Positions 24,819-32,435 of a stretch of DNA of 41,915 nucleotides are shown here, piece after piece (within the stretch, counting starts at the first letter, position 1; the number at the start of each line of letters is the position of its first letter). The notes under the pieces were generated by a model. It saw only the letters and a list, made by a program, of their open reading frames with translations. It ran no database searches and was not told where the DNA came from. Made by a program: the position numbers and the translations under genes. The DNA is from Clostridiales bacterium (GTDB lineage Bacteria > Bacillota > Clostridia > Lachnospirales > Lachnospiraceae): assembly GCA_003343625.1 (NCBI GenBank), contig QAKV01000014.1, positions 24,381 through 66,295 on the forward strand. Direction: 5' to 3'.

Positions 24819-25232
24819 ATGAAAACCTATACCATTACCGTAAACGGCAACGTATATGATGTAACAGTAGAAGAAGGGACGTCCGCAGCGGCGCCCGTGG
24901 CGGCACCGAAGGTCGCTCCCAGACCGGTCGCACCTGCTCCGGCGGCTGCGACACCTGTACCCGCTCCGGCACCCGCGCCTGCGGCTCCTGCGAAACCCGC
25001 AGCATCCGGTACGGCGGGCAGCATCCGCGTAGAAGCGGGCGCAGCGGGCAAGGTATTCGGCATCGATGCCGCGGTAGGACAGGCGGTGAAGGCCGGCGAT
25101 CCCGTGGTGACGATCGAAGCGATGAAGATGGAAATCCCTGTAGTAGCACCTCAGGACGGAACTGTGGCGAGCATTGATGTTGCGGTGGGCGACGCGGTTG
25201 AGGCAGGCGCATTACTGGCAACATTAAATTGA
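24819..25232 (+). CDS. Biotin carboxyl carrier protein (decarboxylase subunit)
   Basis: A 137-residue biotinyl carrier. A short N-terminal strand region (KTYTITVNGNVYDVTVEEG) is joined by a flexible Pro/Ala linker (about 23-65) to the biotinyl domain. The biotin attachment site is Lys103 in EAMKMEIPV. It carries CO2 from the carboxyltransferases to the OadB decarboxylase. The ATG at 24819 has GGAGG 8 bases upstream; the frame is open further upstream (an ATG at 24726 would add 31 residues) but lacks a good site. As the only biotin carrier in the operon it must serve both carboxyltransferases, if both are in the complex. Confidence 0.93.
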   Translation: MKTYTITVNGNVYDVTVEEGTSAAAPVAAPKVAPRPVAPAPAAATPVPAPAPAPAAPAKPAASGTAGSIRVEAGAAGKVFGIDAAVGQAVKAGDPVVTIEAMKMEIPVVAPQDGTVASIDVAVGDAVEAGALLATLN

Positions 25233-25287
25233 TCGGGAACCGGTTGATGCCGGTCATCTCGAGTATCAAAACAGGGAGGTCAACAAA

Positions 25288-26439
25288 ATGTCTTATATAA
25301 TGACTACATTGGACAACCTGATTCATCAGACGGCATTTTTCAATATCACGTGGGGAAATGTGCTGATGATTGCGGTGGCCTGCGTATTCCTGTATCTGGC
25401 GATCGCCAAGGGATTTGAGCCGCTGCTGCTTGTTCCAATCGCTTTTGGCATGCTGCTGGTGAACATCTATCCGGATATCATGCTCCGCCCGGAAGACTCT
25501 TCCAACGGAACCGGCGGCCTGCTGTACTATTTCTACATTCTGGACGAGTGGTCGATCTTGCCGTCCCTGATCTTCATGGGCGTGGGAGCGATGACCGACT
25601 TCGGGCCGCTGATCGCCAACCCCAAGAGTTTTCTCCTGGGCGCGGCAGCCCAGTTCGGTATTTTCGCCGCTTACTTCGGTGCCATCGCCATGGGATTCAA
25701 CGACAAGGCTGCTGCTGCAATTTCCATCATCGGCGGAGCTGACGGGCCGACTTCCATTTTCCTGTGCGGAAAGCTGGGGCAGACCGCACTGCTGGGGCCC
25801 ATCGCCGTGGCGGCTTACTCCTATATGTCGCTGGTACCCATCATCCAGCCTCCGATCATGAAATTGCTGACCACGGAAAAAGAACGCAAGATCAAGATGG
25901 AACAGCTGCGTCCGGTTTCCAGGCTGGAAAGAATTCTGTTTCCGATCATCGTGACGGTGGTCGTTTGTATGATCTTACCTACTACGGCGCCCTTGGTGGG
26001 GATGCTGATGCTGGGCAATCTGTTCCGGGAGTGCGGCGTGGTCAGACAGCTGGCGGACACCGCTTCCAACGCGCTGATGTATACCGTCGTGATCCTGCTG
26101 GGTACTTCTGTAGGCGCTACCACCAGCGCGGAGGCGTTCCTGAATATGGATACGATTAAAATCGTGGTGCTGGGCCTGATCGCTTTCGCGTTTGGCACGG
26201 CTGCCGGCGTTCTGTTCGGAAAACTGATGTGCATCGCTTCCGGCGGCAAGGTCAACCCGTTGATCGGTTCCGCGGGTGTATCCGCCGTTCCGATGGCTGC
26301 CCGTGTTTCCCAGAAGGTGGGCGCTCAGGCGGATCCTACGAACTTCCTGCTGATGCATGCGATGGGCCCTAACGTGGCGGGCGTGATCGGCACCGCCGTC
26401 GTGGCCGGAACCTTTATGGCGATTTTCGGCGTATTCTGA
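25288..26439 (+). CDS. oadB: Sodium-pump decarboxylase beta subunit (OadB/MmdB)
   Basis: A 383-residue polytopic membrane protein that decarboxylates carboxybiotin and exports sodium ions. It has about nine or ten hydrophobic segments. The functional motifs are intact: SIIGGADGPTSIF (the essential Asp of OadB), a GLIAFAFGTAAG helix, NPLIGSAGVSAVP and HAMGPNVAGVIGTA with its conserved Asn. A GGGAGG ribosome-binding site precedes the ATG. Oad and methylmalonyl-CoA decarboxylase beta subunits cannot be told apart from this sequence alone. Confidence 0.93.
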   Translation: MSYIMTTLDNLIHQTAFFNITWGNVLMIAVACVFLYLAIAKGFEPLLLVPIAFGMLLVNIYPDIMLRPEDSSNGTGGLLYYFYILDEWSILPSLIFMGVGAMTDFGPLIANPKSFLLGAAAQFGIFAAYFGAIAMGFNDKAAAAISIIGGADGPTSIFLCGKLGQTALLGPIAVAAYSYMSLVPIIQPPIMKLLTTEKERKIKMEQLRPVSRLERILFPIIVTVVVCMILPTTAPLVGMLMLGNLFRECGVVRQLADTASNALMYTVVILLGTSVGATTSAEAFLNMDTIKIVVLGLIAFAFGTAAGVLFGKLMCIASGGKVNPLIGSAGVSAVPMAARVSQKVGAQADPTNFLLMHAMGPNVAGVIGTAVVAGTFMAIFGVF

Positions 26440-26498
26440 TGGATGTTATCGATATGAATTTTCGGTAATTTCGGATTGATTTTATGGAGGAAAATATA

Positions 26499-27905
26499 AT
26501 GCCTGAACAAAAACCGATTAAAATTACGGAAACAGTTCTCCGGGATGCGCATCAGTCCCTGATCGCGACCAGAATGCCCACAGAACTGATGCTTCCGATC
26601 GTGGAGAAGATGGATAAAGTGGGCTATCATTCCGTAGAGTGCTGGGGCGGCGCGACATTCGACGCTTCCCTGCGCTTCCTGAAGGAAGATCCCTGGGACA
26701 GACTGCGCAAGCTGAGAGCGGGATTCAAGAACACGAAGCTGCAGATGCTGTTTCGCGGGCAGAATATCCTGGGCTATCGTCATTACGCGGACGATGTGGT
26801 GGAGTATTTCGTGCAGAAATCCATCGCAAACGGAATCGATATCATCCGCATTTTCGATTGCCTGAACGACCTGCGCAATCTGGAGTGCGCGGTGAAAGCC
26901 TGCAACAAGGAAGGCGGCCATGCGCAGATCGCCCTTTCCTATACCCTGGGCGATGCTTATACTCTGGACTACTGGATGAGCGTGGCAAAACAGATCGAGG
27001 AAATGGGCGCGGATTCCATCTGCATCAAAGATATGGCCGGCCTGCTGGTGCCCTATGAAGCGACCAAGCTGATCACCGCCATGAAGAGCGCGACGAAGCT
27101 GCCGATCCAGCTGCACACCCACTATACGTCCGGCGTCGCCAGCATGACCTACTTAAAAGCGGTGGAAGCGGGAGTGGACGTGATCGACTGCGCGATTTCC
27201 CCGTTCTCCATGGGAACTTCCCAGCCCGCCACCGAGGTCATGGTGGAGACCTTCAAAGGGACTCCCTACGATACCGGCTACGATCAGAACCTTCTGGCGG
27301 AGATCGCGGATTACTTCCGCCCTTACAGGGAAGAGTGCTTAAAGACAGGCCTGATGGATCCAAAAGTGCTGGGCGTCAACATCAAGACCCTGCTGTATCA
27401 GGTTCCGGGCGGCATGCTCTCCAACATGGTGAGCCAGCTGAAGGAGCAGAACGCCAGCGACAAATACGACGACGTGCTGCAGGAGATCCCCAGAGTCCGC
27501 AAGGATTTCGGAGAACCCCCTCTGGTCACCCCTTCCTCTCAGATCGTGGGCACACAGGCGGTACTCAACGTGCTGATGGGAGAGCGTTACAAAGTCGCTA
27601 CCGGCGAGACCAAAGATTTGCTTTCCGGCAAATACGGCCGTACGGTGAAGCCTTTCAATGCAGAAGTGCAGAAGAAGGTTATCGGAGATACGGAAGTGAT
27701 CACCTGCCGTCCTGCGGATCTGATCCCCAACGAGCTGGAGAAGATCGAGGCCGAGATGAAGCAGTGGAAGCAGCAGGATGAGGATGTTCTTTCCTACGCG
27801 CTGTTCCCTCAGGTGGCTCTTGACTTCTTCAAATACCGCCAGGCCCAGCAGGAAAAGGTGGATATGGCTCAGGCGGATACGAAAAACGGGGCTTATCCGG
27901 CGTAA
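26499..27905 (+). CDS. oadA: Oxaloacetate decarboxylase/pyruvate carboxyltransferase alpha subunit (OadA/5S-like)
   Basis: A 468-residue carboxyltransferase of the OadA/pyruvate carboxylase family, interconverting oxaloacetate and pyruvate with carboxybiotin. It begins with ITETVLRDAHQSLIATRM and has CIKDMAGLL with the catalytic lysine, metal ligands in QLHTHYTSG and the conserved YQVPGGMLSN and PPLVTPSSQIVG of the PYC/OADA domain. There is no C-terminal biotinyl domain, unlike full-length OadA, so it relies on the separate carrier at 24819. In this it resembles the 5S subunit of transcarboxylase. The ATG at 26499 has GGAGG 8 bases upstream; an ATG at 26484 precedes that site. Confidence 0.93.
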   Translation: MPEQKPIKITETVLRDAHQSLIATRMPTELMLPIVEKMDKVGYHSVECWGGATFDASLRFLKEDPWDRLRKLRAGFKNTKLQMLFRGQNILGYRHYADDVVEYFVQKSIANGIDIIRIFDCLNDLRNLECAVKACNKEGGHAQIALSYTLGDAYTLDYWMSVAKQIEEMGADSICIKDMAGLLVPYEATKLITAMKSATKLPIQLHTHYTSGVASMTYLKAVEAGVDVIDCAISPFSMGTSQPATEVMVETFKGTPYDTGYDQNLLAEIADYFRPYREECLKTGLMDPKVLGVNIKTLLYQVPGGMLSNMVSQLKEQNASDKYDDVLQEIPRVRKDFGEPPLVTPSSQIVGTQAVLNVLMGERYKVATGETKDLLSGKYGRTVKPFNAEVQKKVIGDTEVITCRPADLIPNELEKIEAEMKQWKQQDEDVLSYALFPQVALDFFKYRQAQQEKVDMAQADTKNGAYPA

Positions 27906-27947
27906 CGAGCGTTTTTGTGCCATCCGGCTGAAACGAAAGAGAGTTGA

Positions 27948-27994
27948 CCCCTCCCGGCGGGCGGATTTTCCATCCGCCCGCCGGGAGGGGTTTT
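27948..27994 (+). terminator. Strong intrinsic terminator of the decarboxylase operon
   Basis: A perfect 19-bp stem: the left arm 27948-27966 begins CCCCTCCCGG, and the right arm 27972-27990 ends CCGGGAGGGG. The loop is 5 bases and TTTTC follows. Confidence 0.95.
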
Positions 27995-28066
27995 CTGTGT
28001 CGTGAGGGAATTTTCTGCGGCGGAGAATCTTTTTCGTGTAAATGTGTTTTGATCAGGGAGATGATT

Positions 28067-28374
28067 ATGAAATTTGTTTTGTCTTACAGCGGTGGAAAGG
28101 ATAGAGTTCTGGCATTGCACAAAATGCTGGAAGCGGGCCATGAACCGGTGGGGCTTCTGATAATCGGGCGCTGTCGAAAGATTTTCTGGGAAAAGAGCTC
28201 AGTTCCGAATGGATCGTAAAGCTGAAGGAGCGGGGGGTCGATGTTTGAGGGGAGAACGGAGAATATCATACGCTGGTAGTGGACGGCCCGATTTTCCGCT
28301 ATCCGATTCCCTGCGTCTGCAGAGAAATTCTGGATTTCGGAGCGACATCTGCGGTCAACATTTGCATAGAGTAA
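28067..28374 (+). pseudogene. Remnant of a diphthine--ammonia ligase (Dph6/DUF71) family gene
   Basis: The N-terminus is intact for about 33 codons: KFVLSYSGGKDRVLALHK then EAGHEPVGLL, the PP-loop start of the family, with the usual Ser of SGGKDS changed to Arg. A large internal deletion and a frame change follow. From 28171, in another frame, the C-terminal part resumes: LSKDFLGKELSSEW, then a TGA stop at 28246-28248 where relatives have Cys before GENGEYHT, then TLVVDGPIFRYPIP and a final TAA at 28372-28374. Deletion, frameshift, nonsense codon and motif loss together mark it as dead. It lies between a strong terminator and the promoter of the next gene. Confidence 0.85.
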
Positions 28375-28400
28375 GGAAATGCCCGGCACCATGCATTCAG

Positions 28401-28430
28401 TTGACACCAAACCCCGGAATCAGTTAGAAT
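28401..28430 (+). promoter_or_regulatory. Promoter of the RpiR-type regulator
   Basis: TTGACA at 28401-28406, an 18-base spacer and TAGAAT at 28425-28430, about 49 bases upstream of the start at 28479. Confidence 0.78.
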
Positions 28431-28478
28431 GGAAAGCAGAGGGAGGGCCGATATCAGAAGAACGGGCGGCAGGAGGCT

Positions 28479-29426
28479 ATGGAAAACAGGAACGATATCG
28501 TTTCCCGGATCAACGAGAAGTATTCCGGGATGAGCAAGGGGCATAAGGCGATTGCTGCCTATATTCTGGATCATTACGATCAGGCGGTGTTTATGACGGC
28601 GGCGAAGCTGGGGGAAGCGCTGTCCATCAGCGAATCCACCGTGGTTCGTTTTGCATCCGGGCTGGGCTATGGCGGGTATCCGCAGATGCAGGAGGCGCTG
28701 GCAGCCTGGGTGAAGGGAAAGCTGAATGCGGTGGAGCGAATGGATGTCCGCTATGCGGACAGCGCTCAGTCGGAAATTCTGACTTCCGTCCTGTCCTCCG
28801 ATATCGAAAAGATCCGCCATACCATCGATCATCTGGATCCGGCGGCGTTCGAGACAGCGGTGGATCTGATCCTGAACGCCAGGACAGTGTACGTGCTGGG
28901 AATTCGAAGCTGCGAGCCGCTGGCAGGCTTTTTGAGCTTCTATTTGAATATGATCCGCGGAAGCATTGTGCAGCTCAGAACCACCAGCGTCAGCGAAGTA
29001 TTCGAACAGATGATCCGCATCAACGAGGAGGACTGCATCATCGGGATCAGCTTTCCCCGCTATTCCATGCGCACTTTAAAGGCTATGGAGTTTGCCAACG
29101 ATCGAAACGCGAAAGTGATCACGATCACCGACAGCGTACATTCCCCCATGAACCTGTATTCTTCCTGCAATCTGCTGGCCAGAAGCGACGCGATCTCCAT
29201 CGTGGATTCCCTGGTGGCGCCCCTTTCCGTGATCAATGCCCTGGTGGTGGCGCTGTGTTTAAAGCGTCCGGCCCAGGTAAAGGAGAATCTCGAGGCGCTG
29301 GAAGGGGCCTGGAATAACTACCAGGTCTATCTGAACGACGAGATCAATTTCATCAACGAGGAATCCATGCTATACCACCCCTTCGGGGAGGAACGGAAAA
29401 ACGGCGATACGGAGAACGATTTATGA
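28479..29426 (+). CDS. MurR/RpiR family transcriptional regulator
   Basis: A 315-residue regulator with an N-terminal helix-turn-helix domain (about 1-75; MSKGHKAIAAYILDHYDQA, then SISESTVVRFASGLGYGGY) and a C-terminal SIS sugar-phosphate isomerase-like domain (about 125-255; TVYVLGIRSCEPLAGF, DCIIGISFPRYSMRTL, VITITDSVHSPM). Such proteins sense phosphosugars. No sugar operon is adjacent, so its target is unknown; it overlaps the flavoprotein gene by ATGA. The AGGAGG site ends only 2 bases before the ATG, unusually close, but no better start is visible. Confidence 0.9.
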   Translation: MENRNDIVSRINEKYSGMSKGHKAIAAYILDHYDQAVFMTAAKLGEALSISESTVVRFASGLGYGGYPQMQEALAAWVKGKLNAVERMDVRYADSAQSEILTSVLSSDIEKIRHTIDHLDPAAFETAVDLILNARTVYVLGIRSCEPLAGFLSFYLNMIRGSIVQLRTTSVSEVFEQMIRINEEDCIIGISFPRYSMRTLKAMEFANDRNAKVITITDSVHSPMNLYSSCNLLARSDAISIVDSLVAPLSVINALVVALCLKRPAQVKENLEALEGAWNNYQVYLNDEINFINEESMLYHPFGEERKNGDTENDL

Positions 29427-30754
29427 TGCGAAAAGTTGCGGTGATCGGCGGAGGAGCGGCCGGCATGATGGCCGCCGCGGCCGCTGCCCGGGCGGGCGCT
29501 TCGGTGACGCTTTATGAAAAAAATGAAAAACTCGGAAAAAAAATTTACATTACCGGCAAAGGGCGCTGCAATCTGACGAACGCCTGTGACCGGGATGTTT
29601 TTTTTGAAAACGTGATCAGCAATCCCAGATTTCTCTACAGCGCATTCGCATCCTTCGACACGGACGCGGTACAGGCTTTTTTTCGGGAACATGGATGCTC
29701 CCTGAAAACGGAGCGGGGAGAGCGGGTTTTTCCCGTTTCGGATCACGCTTCAGACGTGACAAAGGCCCTGGAGAGGTCGCTGAAGGAAAACGGGGTGAAA
29801 GTCCGTCTGAAAACACCGGTGAAAGCGGTGCTGACGGAGGGGGAAAAAGGGAGGACCGGAGCGGATGGCGAAAAGACGGAAGAAGGACGTGAGCGCGCTG
29901 TGGGCCTTTTGCTTTCCGACGGGCGAAAGGAAGAAGCGGACGCTGTGATTCTGGCTACAGGGGGACTTTCCTATCCCACTACGGGATCCGACGGGGCAGG
30001 CCTTCGAATGGCGGAAGCGCTGGGGCATTCGGTGATTCCCTGTCTGCCCGCCCTCGTCCCGCTGGAAACCCGGGAAACCTGGTGCGCCGCCCTGCAGGGG
30101 CTGGCTCTGAAAAATGTGACTCTGACGCTGGAGATGGACGGGAAAAAGCTCTATGAGGGATTCGGCGAGATGCTTTTCACCCATTTTGGAATCAGCGGTC
30201 CGCTGGTTTTGAGCGCCAGCAGCTATTACAGCGCCGCCCTTCGAAAACTGGTGAAAAAGGGGAAAGCAGCCGGAGAATGCCGCGTCTGTCTGAACTTAAA
30301 GCCTGCGTTGTCGCCTAAGCAGATGGACGACCGCCTTTTGCGGGACTTTACGTCCAATCGGAACAAGAGCTTTAAAAACGCGTTGGACGGCCTCTTTCCA
30401 GCCCGGCTGATCCCTGTGATGATCGGGCTTTCCGGTTTGGATCCGGAACGAAAAGTCCATGAGATCACGAAGGAGGAGAGAAGGAAATTCGCCGGGCTGA
30501 TTCAGAAGGTGCAGCTTGCTGTGACCGGAACCAGAGGCTTTTCGGAGGCCATCATCACGGGCGGCGGCGTCCGGGTGCAGGAGATCAATCCGTCCACCAT
30601 GGAGTCCAAACGGGTGAAGGGATTGTATTTTGCCGGCGAAATGCTGGATGTGGACGCCCTGACCGGAGGATTCAATCTGCAGATCGCCTGGAGCAGCGGG
30701 CATCTGGCGGGAAAAAGCGCGGGGACAGCGGACGCTTCCGATTGCTCCGATTGA
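29423..30754 (+). CDS. FAD-dependent oxidoreductase, HI0933/YhiN family
   Basis: A 443-residue flavoprotein with an N-terminal Rossmann fold: VAVIGGGAAGMMAAAAAARAG followed by VTLYEKNEKLGKKIYITGKG and RCNLTNAC, the family hallmark. The FAD-binding end is GLYFAGEMLDVDALTGGFN with NLQIAWSSGHLAG. The loop ATGGLSYPTTGSDGAG is also typical. A short Lys/Glu-rich low-complexity stretch (about residues 138-155) is an insertion in the middle. The substrate of this widely conserved family is not established; close context (a phosphosugar regulator) does not settle it. Translationally coupled to the regulator by a 4-base overlap. Confidence 0.9.
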   Translation: MMRKVAVIGGGAAGMMAAAAAARAGASVTLYEKNEKLGKKIYITGKGRCNLTNACDRDVFFENVISNPRFLYSAFASFDTDAVQAFFREHGCSLKTERGERVFPVSDHASDVTKALERSLKENGVKVRLKTPVKAVLTEGEKGRTGADGEKTEEGRERAVGLLLSDGRKEEADAVILATGGLSYPTTGSDGAGLRMAEALGHSVIPCLPALVPLETRETWCAALQGLALKNVTLTLEMDGKKLYEGFGEMLFTHFGISGPLVLSASSYYSAALRKLVKKGKAAGECRVCLNLKPALSPKQMDDRLLRDFTSNRNKSFKNALDGLFPARLIPVMIGLSGLDPERKVHEITKEERRKFAGLIQKVQLAVTGTRGFSEAIITGGGVRVQEINPSTMESKRVKGLYFAGEMLDVDALTGGFNLQIAWSSGHLAGKSAGTADASDCSD

Positions 30755-30770
30755 AAAATCCGGCTATAAT
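30742..30770 (+). promoter_or_regulatory. Promoter of the cmk-ispH-rpsA operon
   Basis: TTGCTC at 30742-30747, a 17-base spacer and TATAAT at 30765-30770. It overlaps the end of the flavoprotein gene and leaves a leader of about 110 bases. Confidence 0.6.
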
Positions 30771-30853
30771 GGGGATTGTCGGTTTCGTATCGCATTTATG
30801 TGCGGCGGCGCGCCGTTTATGGTGCGCGTCAGCCCGTTTCATAGAAAAAAAGA

Positions 30854-30871
30854 GCGCGGGAATGCCCGCGC
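30854..30871 (+). other. GC-rich hairpin before the cmk ribosome-binding site
   Basis: GCGCGGG-aatg-CCCGCGC is a perfect 7-bp stem with a 4-base loop. It ends 6 bases before the GAGGGA ribosome-binding site of cmk. No T-run follows, so it is not a terminator. It may tune translation or stabilise the leader. Confidence 0.5.
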
Positions 30872-30885
30872 GGAAATGAGGGAAA

Positions 30886-31560
30886 ATGGGATACAGTATT
30901 GCAGTGGACGGGCCCGCAGGGGCGGGCAAGAGCACGATCGCAAAAAGAATCGCAAAGCAGCTCGGCTGCATTTATGTGGATACCGGTGCGATGTACCGGG
31001 CCATGGCGCTCTTTTTGCTGCGAAACGGGGTGAGAGCGGACGATGGGGAAGCGATCTCAGGAAAGTGTCAGGAGGCTGATATCTCCATCCGTTATGAAAA
31101 CGGGGAACAGGTGGTACTGCTCAACGGAGAAAACGTCAATGGTCTGATCCGGACGGAAGAGGTTGGCAACATGGCCTCCGCCAGCTCACCGAACCCGGCA
31201 GTCCGCAAAAAGCTGGTATCGCTGCAGCAGAAGCTGGCCAAAACCAGCGACGTGATCATGGACGGCAGGGATATCGGAACCTGTGTCCTGCCGGATGCCA
31301 CGGTGAAAATTTATCTCACCGCTTCCAGCCGGGTGCGGGCTATGCGCAGATATGAGGAGCTGACGGCCAAAGGGGTCGCCTGCGATTTCGAGACCATCGA
31401 GGCTGATATCGTGAAGCGGGATCATCAGGATATGACGCGGGAAAATTCCCCCTTAAAGCAGGCGGAGGATGCGATATTGGTGGATTCTTCGAATCTGGAT
31501 ATCGACGGGGTGGTATCCGAGATCGTTCGGATCTGCAGGGAGAAAGGAATTGACGCCTGA
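30886..31560 (+). CDS. cmk: Cytidylate kinase
   Basis: A 224-residue P-loop kinase that phosphorylates CMP and dCMP in nucleotide supply. The P-loop is DGPAGAGKSTIAKRI (residues ~8-22), followed by YVDTGAMYRAMA and the NMP-binding region. Later motifs are MDGRDIGTCVLPDA, KIYLTAS and the lid RDHQDMTRENSPLKQAEDA. Usual length. The following ispH start is 26 bases after its stop; cmk-ispH-rpsA is a common clostridial gene order. Confidence 0.95.
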   Translation: MGYSIAVDGPAGAGKSTIAKRIAKQLGCIYVDTGAMYRAMALFLLRNGVRADDGEAISGKCQEADISIRYENGEQVVLLNGENVNGLIRTEEVGNMASASSPNPAVRKKLVSLQQKLAKTSDVIMDGRDIGTCVLPDATVKIYLTASSRVRAMRRYEELTAKGVACDFETIEADIVKRDHQDMTRENSPLKQAEDAILVDSSNLDIDGVVSEIVRICREKGIDA

Positions 31561-31586
31561 AGGCGGTGCCGCATGGAGGAAAAGTG

Positions 31587-32435
31587 ATGGAAGTGGTGTT
31601 GGCCAAAAGCGCCGGCTTTTGCTTCGGCGTGAAGCGGGCGGTGGATACGGTCTATGAGCTGGCCGAAAAGGGAGAGAAAATCTATACCTTCGGACCGATC
31701 ATCCACAATGAAGAAGTGGTGAAGGATCTGGAAAAAAAGGGCGTTGCGGTGATCGAATCGAGAGAGGAGCTGGCGAAGCTGACGAAGGGGACAGTGGTCA
31801 TCCGCTCTCACGGCGTAGCCAGGGAAATCTATGAGCAGATCGAGCGACAGGGGCTCGCCTGCGTGGATGCAACCTGCCCGTTCGTGCGCAGGATTCACCG
31901 TATTGTGGAAAAAGAGAGCGCGGCCGGAAAACAGATTCTTATCATCGGCAATGCGGGACATCCGGAAGTGGAAGGAATCATGGGGTGGTCCGTCACGCCG
32001 GCAATCGTAGCCGAAACGAAGGAAGAAATGTCAAAAATTGAATGTGACAGGGAAAAACCGGTCTGTATTGTGTCACAAACGACATTTAACTACAATAAAT
32101 TTCAAGAATTGGTTGAAATTTTTACAGAAAGAGGGTATGATATTAGTATTGTGAATACTATCTGTAACGCAACTGAGGAACGACAAACCGAGGCAAAAGA
32201 GATTGCTGCTGAAGTTGATGCGATGATAGTAATAGGTGGAAAGCGCAGTTCCAACACCAGGAAGCTGTACGAAATCTGCAGCAGGGAATGCGCCAATACC
32301 TGTTTTATACAGACACTGGATGACTTGCATTTAGAACTACCTAAATCTGTCCGACTAGTGGGTATTACGGCCGGGGCCTCCACCCCGAGCAAAATAATCG
32401 AGGAGGTTCAAAATTATGTCCGAATTAACTTTTGA
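31587..32435 (+). CDS. ispH: 4-hydroxy-3-methylbut-2-enyl diphosphate reductase
   Basis: A 282-residue iron-sulfur enzyme, the last step of the MEP isoprenoid pathway, making IPP and DMAPP. The three cluster cysteines are Cys12 (GFCFGVKRA), Cys97 (DATCPFV) and Cys193 (NTICNAT). The catalytic Glu127 is in GHPEVEG, and the substrate His residues include HNEEV and RSHGV. The ATG at 31587 follows GGAGG by 8 bases; an ATG at 31566 precedes that site. The segment from about 32030 to 32240 is strikingly AT-rich compared with the rest of the gene. The last 20 bases overlap rpsA. In some Clostridia IspH is fused to S1; here they are separate. Confidence 0.95.
   Translation: MEVVLAKSAGFCFGVKRAVDTVYELAEKGEKIYTFGPIIHNEEVVKDLEKKGVAVIESREELAKLTKGTVVIRSHGVAREIYEQIERQGLACVDATCPFVRRIHRIVEKESAAGKQILIIGNAGHPEVEGIMGWSVTPAIVAETKEEMSKIECDREKPVCIVSQTTFNYNKFQELVEIFTERGYDISIVNTICNATEERQTEAKEIAAEVDAMIVIGGKRSSNTRKLYEICSRECANTCFIQTLDDLHLELPKSVRLVGITAGASTPSKIIEEVQNYVRINF
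32113..32141 (+). promoter_or_regulatory. Internal promoter within ispH, upstream of rpsA
   Basis: TTGAAA at 32113-32118, a 17-base spacer and TATGAT at 32136-32141, inside the AT-rich stretch of ispH. It points toward rpsA, whose start is about 275 bases downstream, and could provide extra transcription of the ribosomal protein gene. Confidence 0.5.

Noticed and set aside
28246..28248. TGA at a conserved cysteine position, as in a selenoprotein
   Set aside because: The gene also has a frame change, a large internal deletion and a damaged PP-loop, so the TGA is best read as one more disabling mutation.
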